A stretch of 64,000 nucleotides of DNA from Prauserella marina (GTDB taxonomy: Bacteria; Actinomycetota; Actinomycetes; Mycobacteriales; Pseudonocardiaceae), in the NCBI RefSeq assembly GCF_002240355.1, contig NZ_CP016353.1, positions 5,929,001 through 5,993,000 on the forward strand. Direction: 5' to 3'. Below are positions 43,171 through 52,468 of this stretch, one piece after another. The position numbers and the translations under genes are program-made. Positions within the stretch are counted from its first letter, which is position 1. Each line of letters opens with the position of its first letter. The notes beneath the pieces were generated by a model. It searched no databases. It worked only from the letters and a program-made list of their open reading frames with translations, and was not told where the DNA came from.

Positions 43171-44265
43171 TCAACGCGGCGCGCAGGCGGCGCGGAGCCG
43201 TTCGGCTATCTGCTCGGGGGTCGCGTCGTTCACCCAGACGGCCATGCCGGACTCGGAGCCGGCGAGGTATTTGAGCTTGTCCTTCGAGCGCAGGACCGAG
43301 AACAGTTCGAGATGCAGCCAGGAGAGGTCACGGCCCCTGCGCACGGGCGCCTGATGCCAGGCCGCGACGTAGGGCAACGGCCTGTCGTAGAGCGCATCGC
43401 AGCAGCGGAGCACCTTGAGGTAGACCTCGGCGAAGTCGGTGCGTTCCGCGCCGGTCAGGCCGGTGAGGTCGGGTACCTGACGGTGTGGAACGACCAGAAC
43501 CTGCACCGGCCAGCGCGCGGCTGGAGGCACGAAGGCGGTCCAGTGCTCACCAGCCGCGATGACCCTGCTGCCGGTTTCGCGTTCGGCGGCCAGTACGTCG
43601 CCGAGTACGTGCCTGCCGTGGGCCGCGTGGTATTCGGCGGCGGTGGCCAGCATGCGCTCGGTCCGGGGGGTCACGAACGGATACCCGTAGATCTGACCGT
43701 GTGGGTGATGCAGGGTGACCCCGATTTCTTCACCGCGGTTCTCGAAGGGGAAGACCTGCTCAACGCCGTCCACTGTAGACAATGTGGCGGTACGGTCCGC
43801 CCACACGTCGACGACGGTGCGCACCCTTTCCTGGCTGAGCTCACCGAATGAACGATCGTGATCACTCGTGAAGCACACGACTTCGCAGCGTCCCTTGCCC
43901 GGCGCGACGGGAACGAGTCCTCGGCCGTCGAGGGTGCCCTTCTCGCCGGTGACGCTCTGCGCGAAGGAAGGGAAGCGATTCTCGAACACCACGACGTCGT
44001 AGTCGGATTCCGGGATCTCGCTCGGCTTTCCCGGTTTGCTGGGGCACAGCGGGCACAGATCGGCCGGTGGCTTGTAGGTGCGGGTCTGCCTGTGCGCGGC
44101 GAGCGCGACCCATTCCCCCGTCAACGGGTCCCTGCGGATCTGCGAGTCGGCCGCGACGGCGGGAAGGTCCCTCGTGTCGAGGGCGTCGCGCGGCGGCGGC
44201 TTCGCGCTGTCGTCGAAGTAGATGATCTCGCGACCATCGGCGAGGTGGCGAACCGTCTTTCTCAC
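43171..44265 (-). CDS. galT: Galactose-1-phosphate uridylyltransferase
   Basis: A 364-residue Leloir-pathway enzyme exchanging UMP between UDP-glucose and galactose-1-phosphate. Zinc-site cysteines are in [12 protein letters not shown] near residue 70, [12 protein letters not shown] near residue 88, and the active-site [11 protein letters not shown] near residue 185 holds the His-Pro-His nucleophile. The GTG start overlaps the DeoR stop (GTGA). The usual neighbour galK is not in the window: the operon ends at an HtrA gene. Confidence 0.92.
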   Translation of the reverse strand: MRKTVRHLADGREIIYFDDSAKPPPRDALDTRDLPAVAADSQIRRDPLTGEWVALAAHRQTRTYKPPADLCPLCPSKPGKPSEIPESDYDVVVFENRFPSFAQSVTGEKGTLDGRGLVPVAPGKGRCEVVCFTSDHDRSFGELSQERVRTVVDVWADRTATLSTVDGVEQVFPFENRGEEIGVTLHHPHGQIYGYPFVTPRTERMLATAAEYHAAHGRHVLGDVLAAERETGSRVIAAGEHWTAFVPPAARWPVQVLVVPHRQVPDLTGLTGAERTDFAEVYLKVLRCCDALYDRPLPYVAAWHQAPVRRGRDLSWLHLELFSVLRSKDKLKYLAGSESGMAVWVNDATPEQIAERLRAACAPR

Positions 44266-45059
44266 GCGTCGTCTCCGGTCACGCTTGGCACGTCGGCGAT
44301 CAGCAACTCCCCGACGTGCTCGCCGAGCGTCTGGCGTGCGTCTTCCGGGAGTTCGGCGTCGCTGACGACCACGTGCGCCTCGTCCAGTTCGGCGATCGTC
44401 GAGATACCGACGGTGCCCCACTTGGTGTGGTCGGCGAGAACGACGAGCCGCCTTCCCGACTCCACGAGCGCGCGGTCGGTTTCGCTTTCGGTGAGGTTGG
44501 GGGTCGTGAAACCGGGCCCTTCCGCCATGCCGTGCACGCCGAGGAACACGATGTCGAGGTGCAGGCTGCGCAGGCTCTGCACGGCGACGGGACCGACGAG
44601 GGCATCGGAGGGGGTCCGTACGCCACCGGTGAGGACGACGGTGCGATCGAGCTGCGCCGAGTCCCGCAGGACGTCGGCCACCCTGATGGAGTTGGTGACG
44701 ACGGTGAGACCGGGGATGGCTTCGAGCGCTCTGGCAAGCGTCCAGGTGGTGGTGCCCGCCGAGATGCCGATGGCCGTTCCTGGCTTGACGAGTCTCGCCG
44801 CCGTGACCGCGATGACCTCCTTGTGCAGGCGCTGACGCACCGACTTCGCCTCAAAGCCCGGTTCGTCGGTGCTTCTGCTGCTGATCGAGGTCGCGCCGCC
44901 GTACACCTTTTCGACAAGACCACGGCTGGCGAGGACATCGAGGTCGCGGCGTACGGTCATGTCGGAAACACCGAGGCGGCCGACGAGGTCACTCACCCTG
45001 ACCGCCCCGGTCCTTCTGGCCTCTTCCAGAATGACCGCTTGCCGCTGCCGCGCCAGCAC
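44262..45059 (-). CDS. DeoR family regulator of sugar metabolism
   Basis: A 265-residue regulator. The HTH is at about residues 25-45 (VSDLVGRLGVSDMTVRRDL), and the C-terminal sugar-phosphate sensor has ISAGTTTWTLARAL near residue 98 and VLADHTKWGTVG near residue 215. The GTG at 45059 follows GGAG 8 nt upstream; a TTG ten codons earlier is less likely. Coupled to galT, it likely represses its own galactose operon in response to a sugar phosphate. Confidence 0.88.
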   Translation of the reverse strand: MLARQRQAVILEEARRTGAVRVSDLVGRLGVSDMTVRRDLDVLASRGLVEKVYGGATSISSRSTDEPGFEAKSVRQRLHKEVIAVTAARLVKPGTAIGISAGTTTWTLARALEAIPGLTVVTNSIRVADVLRDSAQLDRTVVLTGGVRTPSDALVGPVAVQSLRSLHLDIVFLGVHGMAEGPGFTTPNLTESETDRALVESGRRLVVLADHTKWGTVGISTIAELDEAHVVVSDAELPEDARQTLGEHVGELLIADVPSVTGDDA

Positions 45060-45156
45060 CGCCTTCTCCGTCCCGCGAAAACACCTCAACTACACAAAAT
45101 CCTACACGAACCAACATCGCACTGGCTTCCACTCGCCCATCGCGACCCTCGAACGA

Positions 45157-45205
45157 GAGCAAGGGAGCTTTGCTATCGGTTATCGGCAGCAAAGCTCCCT
45201 TGCTC
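45157..45205. repeat. Perfect 18-bp inverted repeat (dispersed GAGCAAGGGAGC element)
   Basis: GAGCAAGGGAGCTTTGCT (45157-45174) is repeated as its exact complement at 45188-45205 around a 13-nt loop. The same 18-mer forms the loop of the hairpin at 1026-1064. It stands 57 nt after the histidine kinase stop and 98 nt before the DeoR start, where it could terminate the kinase transcript. Recurrence of an exact 18-mer in two intergenic hairpins suggests a dispersed family. Confidence 0.7.
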
Positions 45206-45261
45206 ATGCACGAACTGTGACAATCCGGTCACAGTGTGAGTACAGGCGTGGGGAGTTCGCC

Positions 45262-46686
45262 TCAGCCGGGAGCGCCGGGGAGGCGAATCGTCATCAACGC
45301 GCCGCCCTCGGGATTCCGTCCCGCGTACACAGCTCCGCCGTGCCGCTCGGCCACCTGCTTGACGATCGCCAGCCCCAGCCCGGATCCGGGCAGCGTGCGG
45401 GCCTCGGAAGAGCGATAGAACCGATCGAAAACCCTCGGCAGGTCCTCGTGCGCGATGCCAGGACCCGCGTCGGCCACCTCGATCACGGCGGAACCATCAC
45501 CGAGCGGTCGCAACACCACTCGCACGATCGACCCCGGCGGCGAGAATTTCACGGCGTTGTCGAGCAGATTCAGTACTGCCCGCTCCAGCGCGCTCGGGTC
45601 GCCGGTCAACACCCACGGCTGCAACGTGGTGTCGAACTCGATCTCCCCTGCCCTGCGCCGCGCCCTGTCGAGGGCCCGCTCGACGACCTCGATCACGTCG
45701 ATCCGTTCAGCGGCCTCTCTCGGTTCGCTCTCTCTCGCCAGTTCGACGAGGTCACCGATGAGTTGGGTCAATTCGTCGAGCTGACCGCGGATGTCGCTCT
45801 CCATCTCGATCCTGTCCTGCTCGGGCAACGCGGGCGCGCCGTCCCTGCTCGCCGAAAGCAGAAGTTCGAGATTGGTCCGTAGTGACGTCAGCGGTGTGCG
45901 CAGTTCGTGCCCCGCGTCGGCGACAAGGCGCCGCTGCCGTTCCTGCGACTCCGCGACGGCACCGAGCATCGTGTTGAAGCTCTGTGTCAGCCTCGCCAGT
46001 TCGTCGTCCCCAGTCACCGGAATCGGGCGCAGGTCCATCGTCCGCGCGACCCGCTCCGTCGCCGATGTCAGCCGTTCCACCGGACGCAGTCCCGCCCTTG
46101 CCACCGCCGTTCCCGCGACGGCGGCGACGATGATTCCGGCCCCGCCGAAGAGGAACAGCACGAGCGAGAGGTCGCTCAGTGAGCGCTTCATCGGCGCGAG
46201 TGATTGAGCGAGGACCATGGCCTCACCGTTTCCCCAGCGAAGCGCGATAACCCTCATGTCGGTGGCCTGGTCGGTCCGCAACGAGGAATCGGAGGTGCCG
46301 ACCGCCACGGCGAACTCCCGCTCTCCCCACGGGGGCGGGGTCGATCCCTGCGGCGCGACCATGACCCCGGAAGCCTGCAACAGGCCCATCTGAATGTCGT
46401 TGCTCGCGAGGAACGCGCCGGGGATCTGCCGTACCTCGTCCTGCACCACCGGGCTGCGCACGGCCGCGCTCGCCCTCTCGATCAGGTTGTCGTCGAGCTG
46501 CTGCGCCAGATTGCCCCTCACCGTCAGATAGGCGCCGAACGACACGAGTGCCACCGCGCAGCCGACACAGATGGCCGCCAGCAACATCACCCTGGTCCTC
46601 AGCGAAAGCCGCTGGTGCGGGCGGACGGGGTGGCCGCTGTCCTCCGACGCGGATCCTTGTTCAGAGGCGGGTGGAGCCTGGGTCAC
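45262..46686 (-). CDS. mprB: Sensor histidine kinase, MprB-like
   Basis: A 474-residue membrane kinase. Helix 1 is near residues 33-55 ([20 protein letters not shown]), an extracytoplasmic loop follows to about 170, and helix 2 is [20 protein letters not shown] near 178-198. Then come a HAMP domain, the phospho-acceptor box [18 protein letters not shown] near residue 258, the N box [10 protein letters not shown] near 375 and [11 protein letters not shown] near 435. The GTG start overlaps the mprA stop. It senses envelope stress in mycobacteria, controlling pepD and sigma factors; the same role is likely here. Confidence 0.87.
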   Translation of the reverse strand: MTQAPPASEQGSASEDSGHPVRPHQRLSLRTRVMLLAAICVGCAVALVSFGAYLTVRGNLAQQLDDNLIERASAAVRSPVVQDEVRQIPGAFLASNDIQMGLLQASGVMVAPQGSTPPPWGEREFAVAVGTSDSSLRTDQATDMRVIALRWGNGEAMVLAQSLAPMKRSLSDLSLVLFLFGGAGIIVAAVAGTAVARAGLRPVERLTSATERVARTMDLRPIPVTGDDELARLTQSFNTMLGAVAESQERQRRLVADAGHELRTPLTSLRTNLELLLSASRDGAPALPEQDRIEMESDIRGQLDELTQLIGDLVELARESEPREAAERIDVIEVVERALDRARRRAGEIEFDTTLQPWVLTGDPSALERAVLNLLDNAVKFSPPGSIVRVVLRPLGDGSAVIEVADAGPGIAHEDLPRVFDRFYRSSEARTLPGSGLGLAIVKQVAERHGGAVYAGRNPEGGALMTIRLPGAPG

Positions 46687-47375
46687 GGTGGCGTCTCCCG
46701 CAACACGTAGCCCACTCCGCGCACCGTGTGGATCAGCCGGGGCTCACCACCGGCTTCGGTCTTCCTCCGCAGGTAGCCGACGTAGACCTCCAGCGCGTTT
46801 CCCGAGGTCGGGAAGTCATAGCCCCAGACCTCCTCCAGGATGCGACCGCGGGTCAGCACATGCTTCGGGTAGGACATCAGCAGTTCGAGCAACGCGAACT
46901 CGGTGCGCGTGAGACTGATCGGCCGGTCGCCTCTTCGCACCTCGCGAGTACCGGGATCGAGGGTGAGGTCGGCGAATTCGAGCGTCACGGAGTCCGGGCC
47001 TGCGTTCGCTTCCGCGCTGGCCCTGCGCAGCAAGGCCCTCAGTCTGGCGAGCAACTCCTCAAGCGCGAAGGGCTTCGGCAGGTAGTCGTCCGCACCCGCG
47101 TCGAGCCCCGACACCCTGTCCGAGACGGTGTCCCGCGCGGTCAGCACCAGGATCGGCAGGTCGTCTCCCGCGCTGCGCAGCCTCCTGGCGACCTCCAGCC
47201 CGTCGAGCCTCGGCATCATGACATCGAGCACCATCGCGTCGGGACGGTCGGTCGTCACCTTGTCGAGCGCCTGCGCACCGTCGCTCGCGACATCGACCCG
47301 GTAGCCGTTGAATTCGAGGGAACGGCGAAGCGACTCCCGAACGGCCCGATCGTCGTCGACAACAAGAATGCGCAT
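46683..47375 (-). CDS. mprA: Response regulator, MprA-like (OmpR family)
   Basis: A 230-residue response regulator. The receiver has the acidic pocket VVDDDRAV, the phosphorylated Asp in [12 protein letters not shown] near residue 48, and PILVLTARD and [14 protein letters not shown]. The winged-helix DNA-binding domain (about 135-225) ends [20 protein letters not shown] and [10 protein letters not shown]. The ATG at 47375 starts the conserved MRILVVDD; a GTG two codons upstream is possible. Coupled to mprB by GTGA overlap. Confidence 0.89.
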   Translation of the reverse strand: MRILVVDDDRAVRESLRRSLEFNGYRVDVASDGAQALDKVTTDRPDAMVLDVMMPRLDGLEVARRLRSAGDDLPILVLTARDTVSDRVSGLDAGADDYLPKPFALEELLARLRALLRRASAEANAGPDSVTLEFADLTLDPGTREVRRGDRPISLTRTEFALLELLMSYPKHVLTRGRILEEVWGYDFPTSGNALEVYVGYLRRKTEAGGEPRLIHTVRGVGYVLRETPP

Positions 47376-47448
47376 GTGCACAGTCTTACCCGTCGAGCTG
47401 AGACGCTCCTTAACGGCGCGAAGCTGTCACCCGCTCGCGGCCTTGGGG

Positions 47449-48099
47449 TCAGTCCACGAGGCCGCCGCGATAGGCCAGCAGCGCCGCTTGCACCCGGTTG
47501 GCCGCGCCGATCTTGGAAAGCACGGCCGAGACGTAACCCTTGACCGTCGCCTCGGAAAGATGAAGGGCACCACCGATCTCCGCATTGGAAAGGCCCTGAC
47601 CGATGAGGCCGACGACCTCACGTTCCCGTTCCGACAACGAGGCGAGCATTTTGCGCGCGGGGGCGGCGGCTCGTTGGCCGTCGCGGTGGGCGTGGACCAT
47701 GCGCACCGCGACGCTGGGGTCGAGCACCGCACCGCCGCGAGCCAGATCGCGGACCGCGCGAACCAGCACGGCGGGTTCGATGTCCTTCAACAGAAACCCG
47801 TTGGCGCCGAACCGCAGCGCGAGACTCACGTACTCGTCGATGTCGAACGTCGTCAGCATCGCGACGGAAGGGGGCTCCGGCAATGTCTGGATGGCGCGCA
47901 ACGCCCTGATCCCGTCGTCGGGCGCCCGCATGCGGATGTCGAGCAAGGCGACATCCGGGTGGAACCGCCGTGCGGCGTCGACCGCCGATCTGCCGTCGAC
48001 CGCCTCGCCGACCACCTCGATGTCCGGTGCGGCGGACAACATGGCACGCAGACCTGAACGAACAAGCTCCTCGTCGTCGGCGAGCATCACCTTGATCAA
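47449..48099 (-). CDS. Orphan NarL/LuxR-type response regulator
   Basis: A 216-residue regulator with receiver domain (LADDEELVRSG, phospho-Asp in DVALLDIRM near residue 53, LLKDIEPAVLV near 103) and a LuxR HTH (about 148-205: LSEREREVVGLIGQGLSNAEIGGALHLSEATVKGYV in two halves). The TTG at 48099 is chosen because it lies 7 nt after GGAGG and begins IKVMLADDEE exactly; earlier codons are not domain. No partner kinase gene is adjacent. It reads toward mprA but is a separate unit. Confidence 0.84.
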   Translation of the reverse strand: MIKVMLADDEELVRSGLRAMLSAAPDIEVVGEAVDGRSAVDAARRFHPDVALLDIRMRAPDDGIRALRAIQTLPEPPSVAMLTTFDIDEYVSLALRFGANGFLLKDIEPAVLVRAVRDLARGGAVLDPSVAVRMVHAHRDGQRAAAPARKMLASLSEREREVVGLIGQGLSNAEIGGALHLSEATVKGYVSAVLSKIGAANRVQAALLAYRGGLVD

Positions 48100-48281
48100 C
48101 GGCGGCCTCCGGCAGTCGGCGGAGCGGGGTTCCCGCGTCCGGCGCGCAAAGTTACTCACTGGTAGTGCAGGTATTACAGTGGGCAACGGGCCCAAGTCAA
48201 GGTCTGCCTCCCCCAGCCCGGGGGACACGCGTTAAGCTGTCGCCGGTAGGCTCGGCGCAGCAACGCTGAGACAACTTCATT

Positions 48282-48354
48282 GCCCTCGTAGCTCAGGGGA
48301 TAGAGCACCGCTCTCCTAAAGCGGGTGTCGCAAGTTCGAATCTTGCCGGGGGCG
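48282..48354 (+). tRNA. tRNA-Arg (anticodon CCT)
   Basis: Cloverleaf: acceptor GCCCTCG/CGGGGGC with one T-G pair, D-arm GCTCAGGGGATAGAGC, anticodon stem CCGCT/AGCGG around CTCCTAA (anticodon CCT, codon AGG), T-arm GCAAG TTCGAAT CTTGC. Discriminator G; CCA not encoded. A strong hairpin follows 28 nt later. Confidence 0.94.
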
Positions 48355-48381
48355 CATCCGATAACCAGCACTGACCTGCAC

Positions 48382-48424
48382 AAACCGCCCCTTGACCAGC
48401 ACAAACGCGGCCAAGGGGCGGTTT
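48382..48424 (+). terminator. Hairpin terminator after tRNA-Arg
   Basis: AAACCGCCCCTTG pairs perfectly with CAAGGGGCGGTTT across a 17-nt loop and is followed by T-rich CGTTGTGT. It fits an intrinsic terminator for the tRNA transcript. Confidence 0.82.
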
Positions 48425-48476
48425 CGTTGTGTGACTGTCAGCGATCTTTCGCACCCAAATACAGGACGCGCCGAAG

Positions 48477-48947
48477 CTACTCCAGTACCAGCGTCAGAAA
48501 CGTGCTGTTCGGGTCATCGCTGTAGGAACCGAACGGCGGACACGGAGTGAACCCGGCTTTGCCGTAGAACGCTCGCGCCGGTGCGAAGAAAGCCATACTG
48601 CCGGTTTCGAGCGAGATCCGGCGAACACCGCGCGCTGTGGCATCGGCAAGCAGATGGTCGAGCAGCCGGGAGGCGATGCCGGTGCCACGCCTTGCTGGGT
48701 CCGTGCGCATGCTTTTCAGCTCGTCATGACCGGGCTCCAACGCCGCCAACGCGGCGGTTCCGACGATATCCGCCCCCTCGCGAGCGACCCAGAGCCTGAC
48801 GTTCGGCTCACGCAACGCGCCCAGACTCAACGCGTGCTGACTCTCGACAGGAGCCGTTGGCGCGATGTCGTCGAGGTGCGCTCGGAGAAACGCGGCCAGA
48901 CCCGGGTCTTCGAAATCAGCGAGAGCAATTCGAACGTTCACCGTCAC
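48477..48947 (-). CDS. GNAT family N-acetyltransferase
   Basis: A 156-residue GNAT protein with the acetyl-CoA-binding motif SMRTDPARRGTGIASRLLDH near residues 79-99, followed by GVRRISLETGSMAFFAPARAF near residue 106 and YGKAGFTPCPPFGSY. It resembles the YafP/PanZ-like small acetyltransferases acting on amino compounds; the substrate is unknown. Confidence 0.83.
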   Translation of the reverse strand: MTVNVRIALADFEDPGLAAFLRAHLDDIAPTAPVESQHALSLGALREPNVRLWVAREGADIVGTAALAALEPGHDELKSMRTDPARRGTGIASRLLDHLLADATARGVRRISLETGSMAFFAPARAFYGKAGFTPCPPFGSYSDDPNSTFLTLVLE

Positions 48948-48998
48948 AGCGTCTCACCGCGATGTTTCCGGGGCATGACGGGAAGCGCACGCTCTGAC

Positions 48999-49349
48999 CT
49001 ATGACGCCGCTTGATCCGTCGACTGGTCCATGACGTAGATCGTCGCGCCGCCCGGGTCCTGATAGGTGGCCAGGCAACCGCCCGGAATGTCCGACGGCTC
49101 TTCCAGGACCACGAGGGACTCCGGCCGAGCCGCGTGGAATGCCTTGACACTGTCGACGACGAACAGCGGCCCTACCGGTGCCTTTGGGTCGTTGGCGTCG
49201 AGCATGACCTGCACGTCGCTGCCGGGAAGGGCCAGCGCGACGGTCGTGTCGCCCTCACGCCACACCTCGGTGAAGCCGAGGGTGTCGCGGTAGAGCGCGA
49301 GGGAAGCCGCCAGGTCCGAGGTCGGGGTGAACAGAAATTCGAGCTTCAT
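48999..49349 (-). CDS. Glyoxalase/bleomycin-resistance (VOC) family protein
   Basis: A 116-residue single VOC module: MKLEFLFTPTSDLAASLALY at the N terminus, VALALPGSDVQVML in the middle, and ATYQDPGGATIYVMDQ at the end with the usual metal-side acidic residue position. Function is unknown: it may bind, isomerise or cleave a small molecule. It is divergent from a TetR gene and is probably its target. Confidence 0.82.
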   Translation of the reverse strand: MKLEFLFTPTSDLAASLALYRDTLGFTEVWREGDTTVALALPGSDVQVMLDANDPKAPVGPLFVVDSVKAFHAARPESLVVLEEPSDIPGGCLATYQDPGGATIYVMDQSTDQAAS

Positions 49350-49386
49350 GCCGGATCCTCCGTGTCGTAACTGGATTTTGGCTCAG

Positions 49387-49401
49387 CATAACCGCATTAT
49401 G
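49387..49401. promoter_or_regulatory. Short inverted repeat in the VOC/TetR spacer
   Basis: CATAA and TTATG flank CCGCA in the 57-bp space between the divergent VOC and TetR starts. The place is right for a TetR operator overlapping both promoters; the arms are only 5 bp. Confidence 0.5.
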
Positions 49402-49406
49402 TAAGT

Positions 49407-49928
49407 GTGCGCGAGTGGATACCGGTATCGACCTCTCCCAAGGGAAGACTTGCCCTCGCGGCGGTGAAGCAATTCGGAGCCAGCCCCTTCGACGAGGTCA
49501 CGGTCACCGACTTGGCGTCGGCCGCGAAGGTCACCACCGGCGCGCTCTATCACCATTTCGGCAGCAAGCTCGGGTTGTATGCCTTCGTCAGAGACGACGT
49601 CGAGCGGCGCCTCCTTGACCGGATGGAAGGCGCGCTGGCCGCTACGAGGTCGGATCCCGCCGAAGCCGTGATCTCCGCGCTGCTCGTCGGGCTGGACTTC
49701 GCCGTCAGGGAGGACTTCCTGCGCATCCTGGGTGACCCTCCGGCCGGAACCGGACACGACCGGCTGGCCGACCTGCTGGGCGCCGCCGTGCCCGCGACAC
49801 CGTTACTCGGCCCGGTACTCGCCGCGGCTTGGCGCGCGGCACTGTCGGCGATCGCCGACGGCGCCGACCCCGAACAGGCCCGCGCGGCCGTCGCGGCGCT
49901 CAGGCTCCACCTGCCCCGCGACGAATGA
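49407..49928 (+). CDS. TetR family transcriptional regulator
   Basis: A 173-residue regulator. The HTH lies near residues 30-50 (VTVTDLASAAKVTTGALYHHFGSK). It begins at a GTG without a clear ribosome site, 57 bp from the divergent VOC gene, so leaderless translation is possible. It likely controls the VOC gene and itself. Confidence 0.85.
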   Translation: MREWIPVSTSPKGRLALAAVKQFGASPFDEVTVTDLASAAKVTTGALYHHFGSKLGLYAFVRDDVERRLLDRMEGALAATRSDPAEAVISALLVGLDFAVREDFLRILGDPPAGTGHDRLADLLGAAVPATPLLGPVLAAAWRAALSAIADGADPEQARAAVAALRLHLPRDE

Positions 49929-50081
49929 CGCTCCGCCTTGCCGCCATCCGAACGGACCGATCTCGCGGCGCGCCACGGGCGACCGTCGTCGGACCGGACC
50001 TCGTCGCCTCGACGCAGAAAACCAGTCGTTGACACACCCTCCTCGTAGGCTGAGTCTCGAAGAATCAGGAGGGAGGTACGG

Positions 50082-50753
50082 ATGGCTGAGACGACGGTGA
50101 CCGAGGTGATGACCGAGCTGGCGGCACTTGAGGACCCGAAAGCGCTCGCGGTGAACAAGAAGCACGGTGACGATCACGCCGTGAACCTCACAAAACTGCG
50201 CGCGGTCGCGAAACGGCTGAAAACGCAGCAGGAACTCGCCCGCGAACTCTGGGCGACCGACGACACCGCCGCGAGACTGGTGGCGCTGCTGATCTGCCGC
50301 CCGAAGGCATTCGAGCGCGACGAACTCGACGTCATGTTGCGCCAGTCGCGCACCCCCAAGGTGCACGACTGGCTCGTCAACTATGTCGTGAAGAAAAGCC
50401 CCCACGCCGAGGACCTGCGCGTGGCCTGGTTCGCCGACACCGATCCGGTGGTCGCGAGTGCGGGCTGGGCGCTGACCACCGAGCGCGTCGCCAAGAAACC
50501 GGACGGTCTCGACCTCACCGGTCTGCTCGACAACATCGAGTCGGACCTGCGAAAAGCCCCTGACCGCCTACAGTGGGCCATGAACCACTGCCTCGCCCAG
50601 ATCGGGATCGAGCACGCCGAACTCCGCGCCCGCGCGATCGACATCGGCGAACGCCTTGAGGTGCTGAAGGACTACCCGACACCCCCGAACTGCACGTCCC
50701 CCTTCGCGCCCATCTGGATCACCGAGATGGTCCGCAGGCAGAACGGCAAGTAG
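50082..50753 (+). CDS. DNA alkylation repair (AlkD/HEAT-like) protein
   Basis: A 223-residue all-helical protein. The order VTEVMTELAALEDPKALAV, LTKLRAVAKRLKTQQELAREL and LWATDDTAARLVALLICRP is typical of AlkD-like HEAT-repeat DNA glycosylases that remove alkylated purines without base flipping. The C-terminal DYPTPPNCTSPFAPIWITEM is a conserved tail in a subgroup of uncertain activity. It has a strong GGAGGGAGG site. It stands alone. Confidence 0.78.
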   Translation: MAETTVTEVMTELAALEDPKALAVNKKHGDDHAVNLTKLRAVAKRLKTQQELARELWATDDTAARLVALLICRPKAFERDELDVMLRQSRTPKVHDWLVNYVVKKSPHAEDLRVAWFADTDPVVASAGWALTTERVAKKPDGLDLTGLLDNIESDLRKAPDRLQWAMNHCLAQIGIEHAELRARAIDIGERLEVLKDYPTPPNCTSPFAPIWITEMVRRQNGK

Positions 50754-50857
50754 CGGCACCAGCCCGGATACGACGTCCGATTTCCGCCGGACTCGGCACC
50801 GTGAGCACGGAAACGTGATCACGGAAAGCACGACCACATCCGGGAAAGGCACTGCCG

Positions 50858-51796
50858 ATGTCCCCCAAGAGCGGTTCCCGCTTGCTACCGCTCCAGTTCA
50901 CCGTGCTGTCGCTGGCGTGGGGTTCGAGTTTCCTGTTCATCAAGGTCGGCCTCGATGGCCTTTCGCCGCTACAGGTCGTCGCCGCACGCATGGGACTCGG
51001 CGCGCTCGCACTCGCGCTGATCGTCGCCGTCCTGCGAGTACCACTGCCGCGCTCGGCTCGGGTGTGGACACACATCGGCGTCGTGTCCTTTTTGCTGTGT
51101 GTTCTGCCGTTCTCGCTGTTCGCGTGGGCTGGCCAGCACATCAACTCCGGCTTGTCGAGCATCTACAACGCGACGACACCATTGATGACGTTGCTCATCA
51201 CCCTGGTCGCGCTGCGTTCCGAACGCCCGCGTCGCGGCCAGCTCGGAGGTTTGGCGCTCGGCCTGATCGGCGTACTGGTCGTGCTTGCCCCGTTGGCGCA
51301 TGCGGGCGGACCGGATTCCGGCGGCGTCGCGCCTCAGCTCGCGTGTCTTGCCGCGACCGCGAGCTATGGCCTCGCTTTCGTCTATTTGCGCCGTTTCGTG
51401 TCACCACTCGGTGTTCCCTCGACGGCCGTCGCCGCGATCCAGGTCGGTATCGGCGCGCTCGCCCTGCTCGCGACGGTTCCGTTCATCGACGATCACCCGA
51501 TGACGCTGAGCCTCCCGGTCGTCGCGAGCATGATCGGGCTCGGCGTTTTCGGCACCGGACTCGCCTACATCTTGAACACCAGCATCGTCGCGGGGTGGGG
51601 CGCGACGGTCGCGTCGAGCGTCACCTTTCTTACACCCGTCGTCGGCGTCGGTCTCGGCGCACTTGTTCTCGGAGAGAGCATCAGCTGGAACCAACCGGCA
51701 GGGGCCGTGCTCGTCATCGCGGGGATCATCGTCACGCGGCGACCCGCACGGGCACGGAAGAGCGAGTCACCACCGCTCGTGTTGCCCCGGCGCTGA
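50858..51796 (+). CDS. EamA/DMT family permease
   Basis: A 312-residue transporter with ten hydrophobic helices in two EamA repeats. The first repeat starts LPLQFTVLSLAWGSSFLFIK, and the end of the second is VVGVGLGALVLGESISWNQP near residue 262. Exporters of this family move metabolites or drugs; the substrate is unknown. Confidence 0.86.
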   Translation: MSPKSGSRLLPLQFTVLSLAWGSSFLFIKVGLDGLSPLQVVAARMGLGALALALIVAVLRVPLPRSARVWTHIGVVSFLLCVLPFSLFAWAGQHINSGLSSIYNATTPLMTLLITLVALRSERPRRGQLGGLALGLIGVLVVLAPLAHAGGPDSGGVAPQLACLAATASYGLAFVYLRRFVSPLGVPSTAVAAIQVGIGALALLATVPFIDDHPMTLSLPVVASMIGLGVFGTGLAYILNTSIVAGWGATVASSVTFLTPVVGVGLGALVLGESISWNQPAGAVLVIAGIIVTRRPARARKSESPPLVLPRR

Positions 51797-51859
51797 TAAG
51801 CCCGCATTCTGCTGCGTGGGCGCGACAAGCCGTGCCATCACGAGCGCGAGGGGAGCCCG

Positions 51860-52468
51860 ATGGCCGCCAGCCGCATCGGCGCGAAGGAAGCGCGCGAACT
51901 CGCCCTGCCGACCAAAGAACCCTACCCGACACTGTGGCCATCGATCTCGATCCTCGTCGCGGTCCTGCTGCTGGTGACCGGCCTGCACATCGTGGACTCG
52001 GCGATCCCAGGCGAGCAACCGATTCCGGCTGGAACGACCATCCACGCCGGACCTTCAGTGTCCTTTGTGCCCGCAAATGGCTGGGCGCTCGACAAGGGCG
52101 ACGGCGGCCCCGGTTCGCTGATCACCACGTCCTCGGTGATCAAAGAGGACAACAGGGTGGCCGTTTCCGCGGCGGAATGGCAAGGCACGCTTGAACAACA
52201 GGTCGAACGCAACAAGCGGCAGATCGCGGTCTCGGTCAAACATTCGTGGCAGAGCGAGGAGCAGACCTTCACCACGGGCAGCGGCCTCGTGGGAAGCACC
52301 TTTTCCTTCCGGAGCGCGAAGAAAGACGGGCAACTGTGGATCGCCGTCGACGACAGGAGAGAACTCGCCGTCGTCGTCACGGCTTCCGGCGGGCCTGAGT
52401 CCTTTCAGGCCGCGCGCGGCCAGATCGAGGGCATGGTCGGCAGTGTCCGGATCGGGGTCAGGTCATGA
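51860..52468 (+). CDS. Membrane-anchored protein of unknown function, coupled to prsW-like gene
   Basis: A 202-residue protein with a cytoplasmic N terminus, one membrane helix (about 31-48, ISILVAVLLLVTGLHIV) and an extracytoplasmic domain of about 150 residues (SVSFVPANGWALDKGDGG early; QTFTTGSGLVGSTFSFRSA in the middle). No catalytic motif is recognised. The stop overlaps the PrsW-like start (ATGA), so it may be a substrate or partner of that protease (inference). Confidence 0.65.
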   Translation: MAASRIGAKEARELALPTKEPYPTLWPSISILVAVLLLVTGLHIVDSAIPGEQPIPAGTTIHAGPSVSFVPANGWALDKGDGGPGSLITTSSVIKEDNRVAVSAAEWQGTLEQQVERNKRQIAVSVKHSWQSEEQTFTTGSGLVGSTFSFRSAKKDGQLWIAVDDRRELAVVVTASGGPESFQAARGQIEGMVGSVRIGVRS

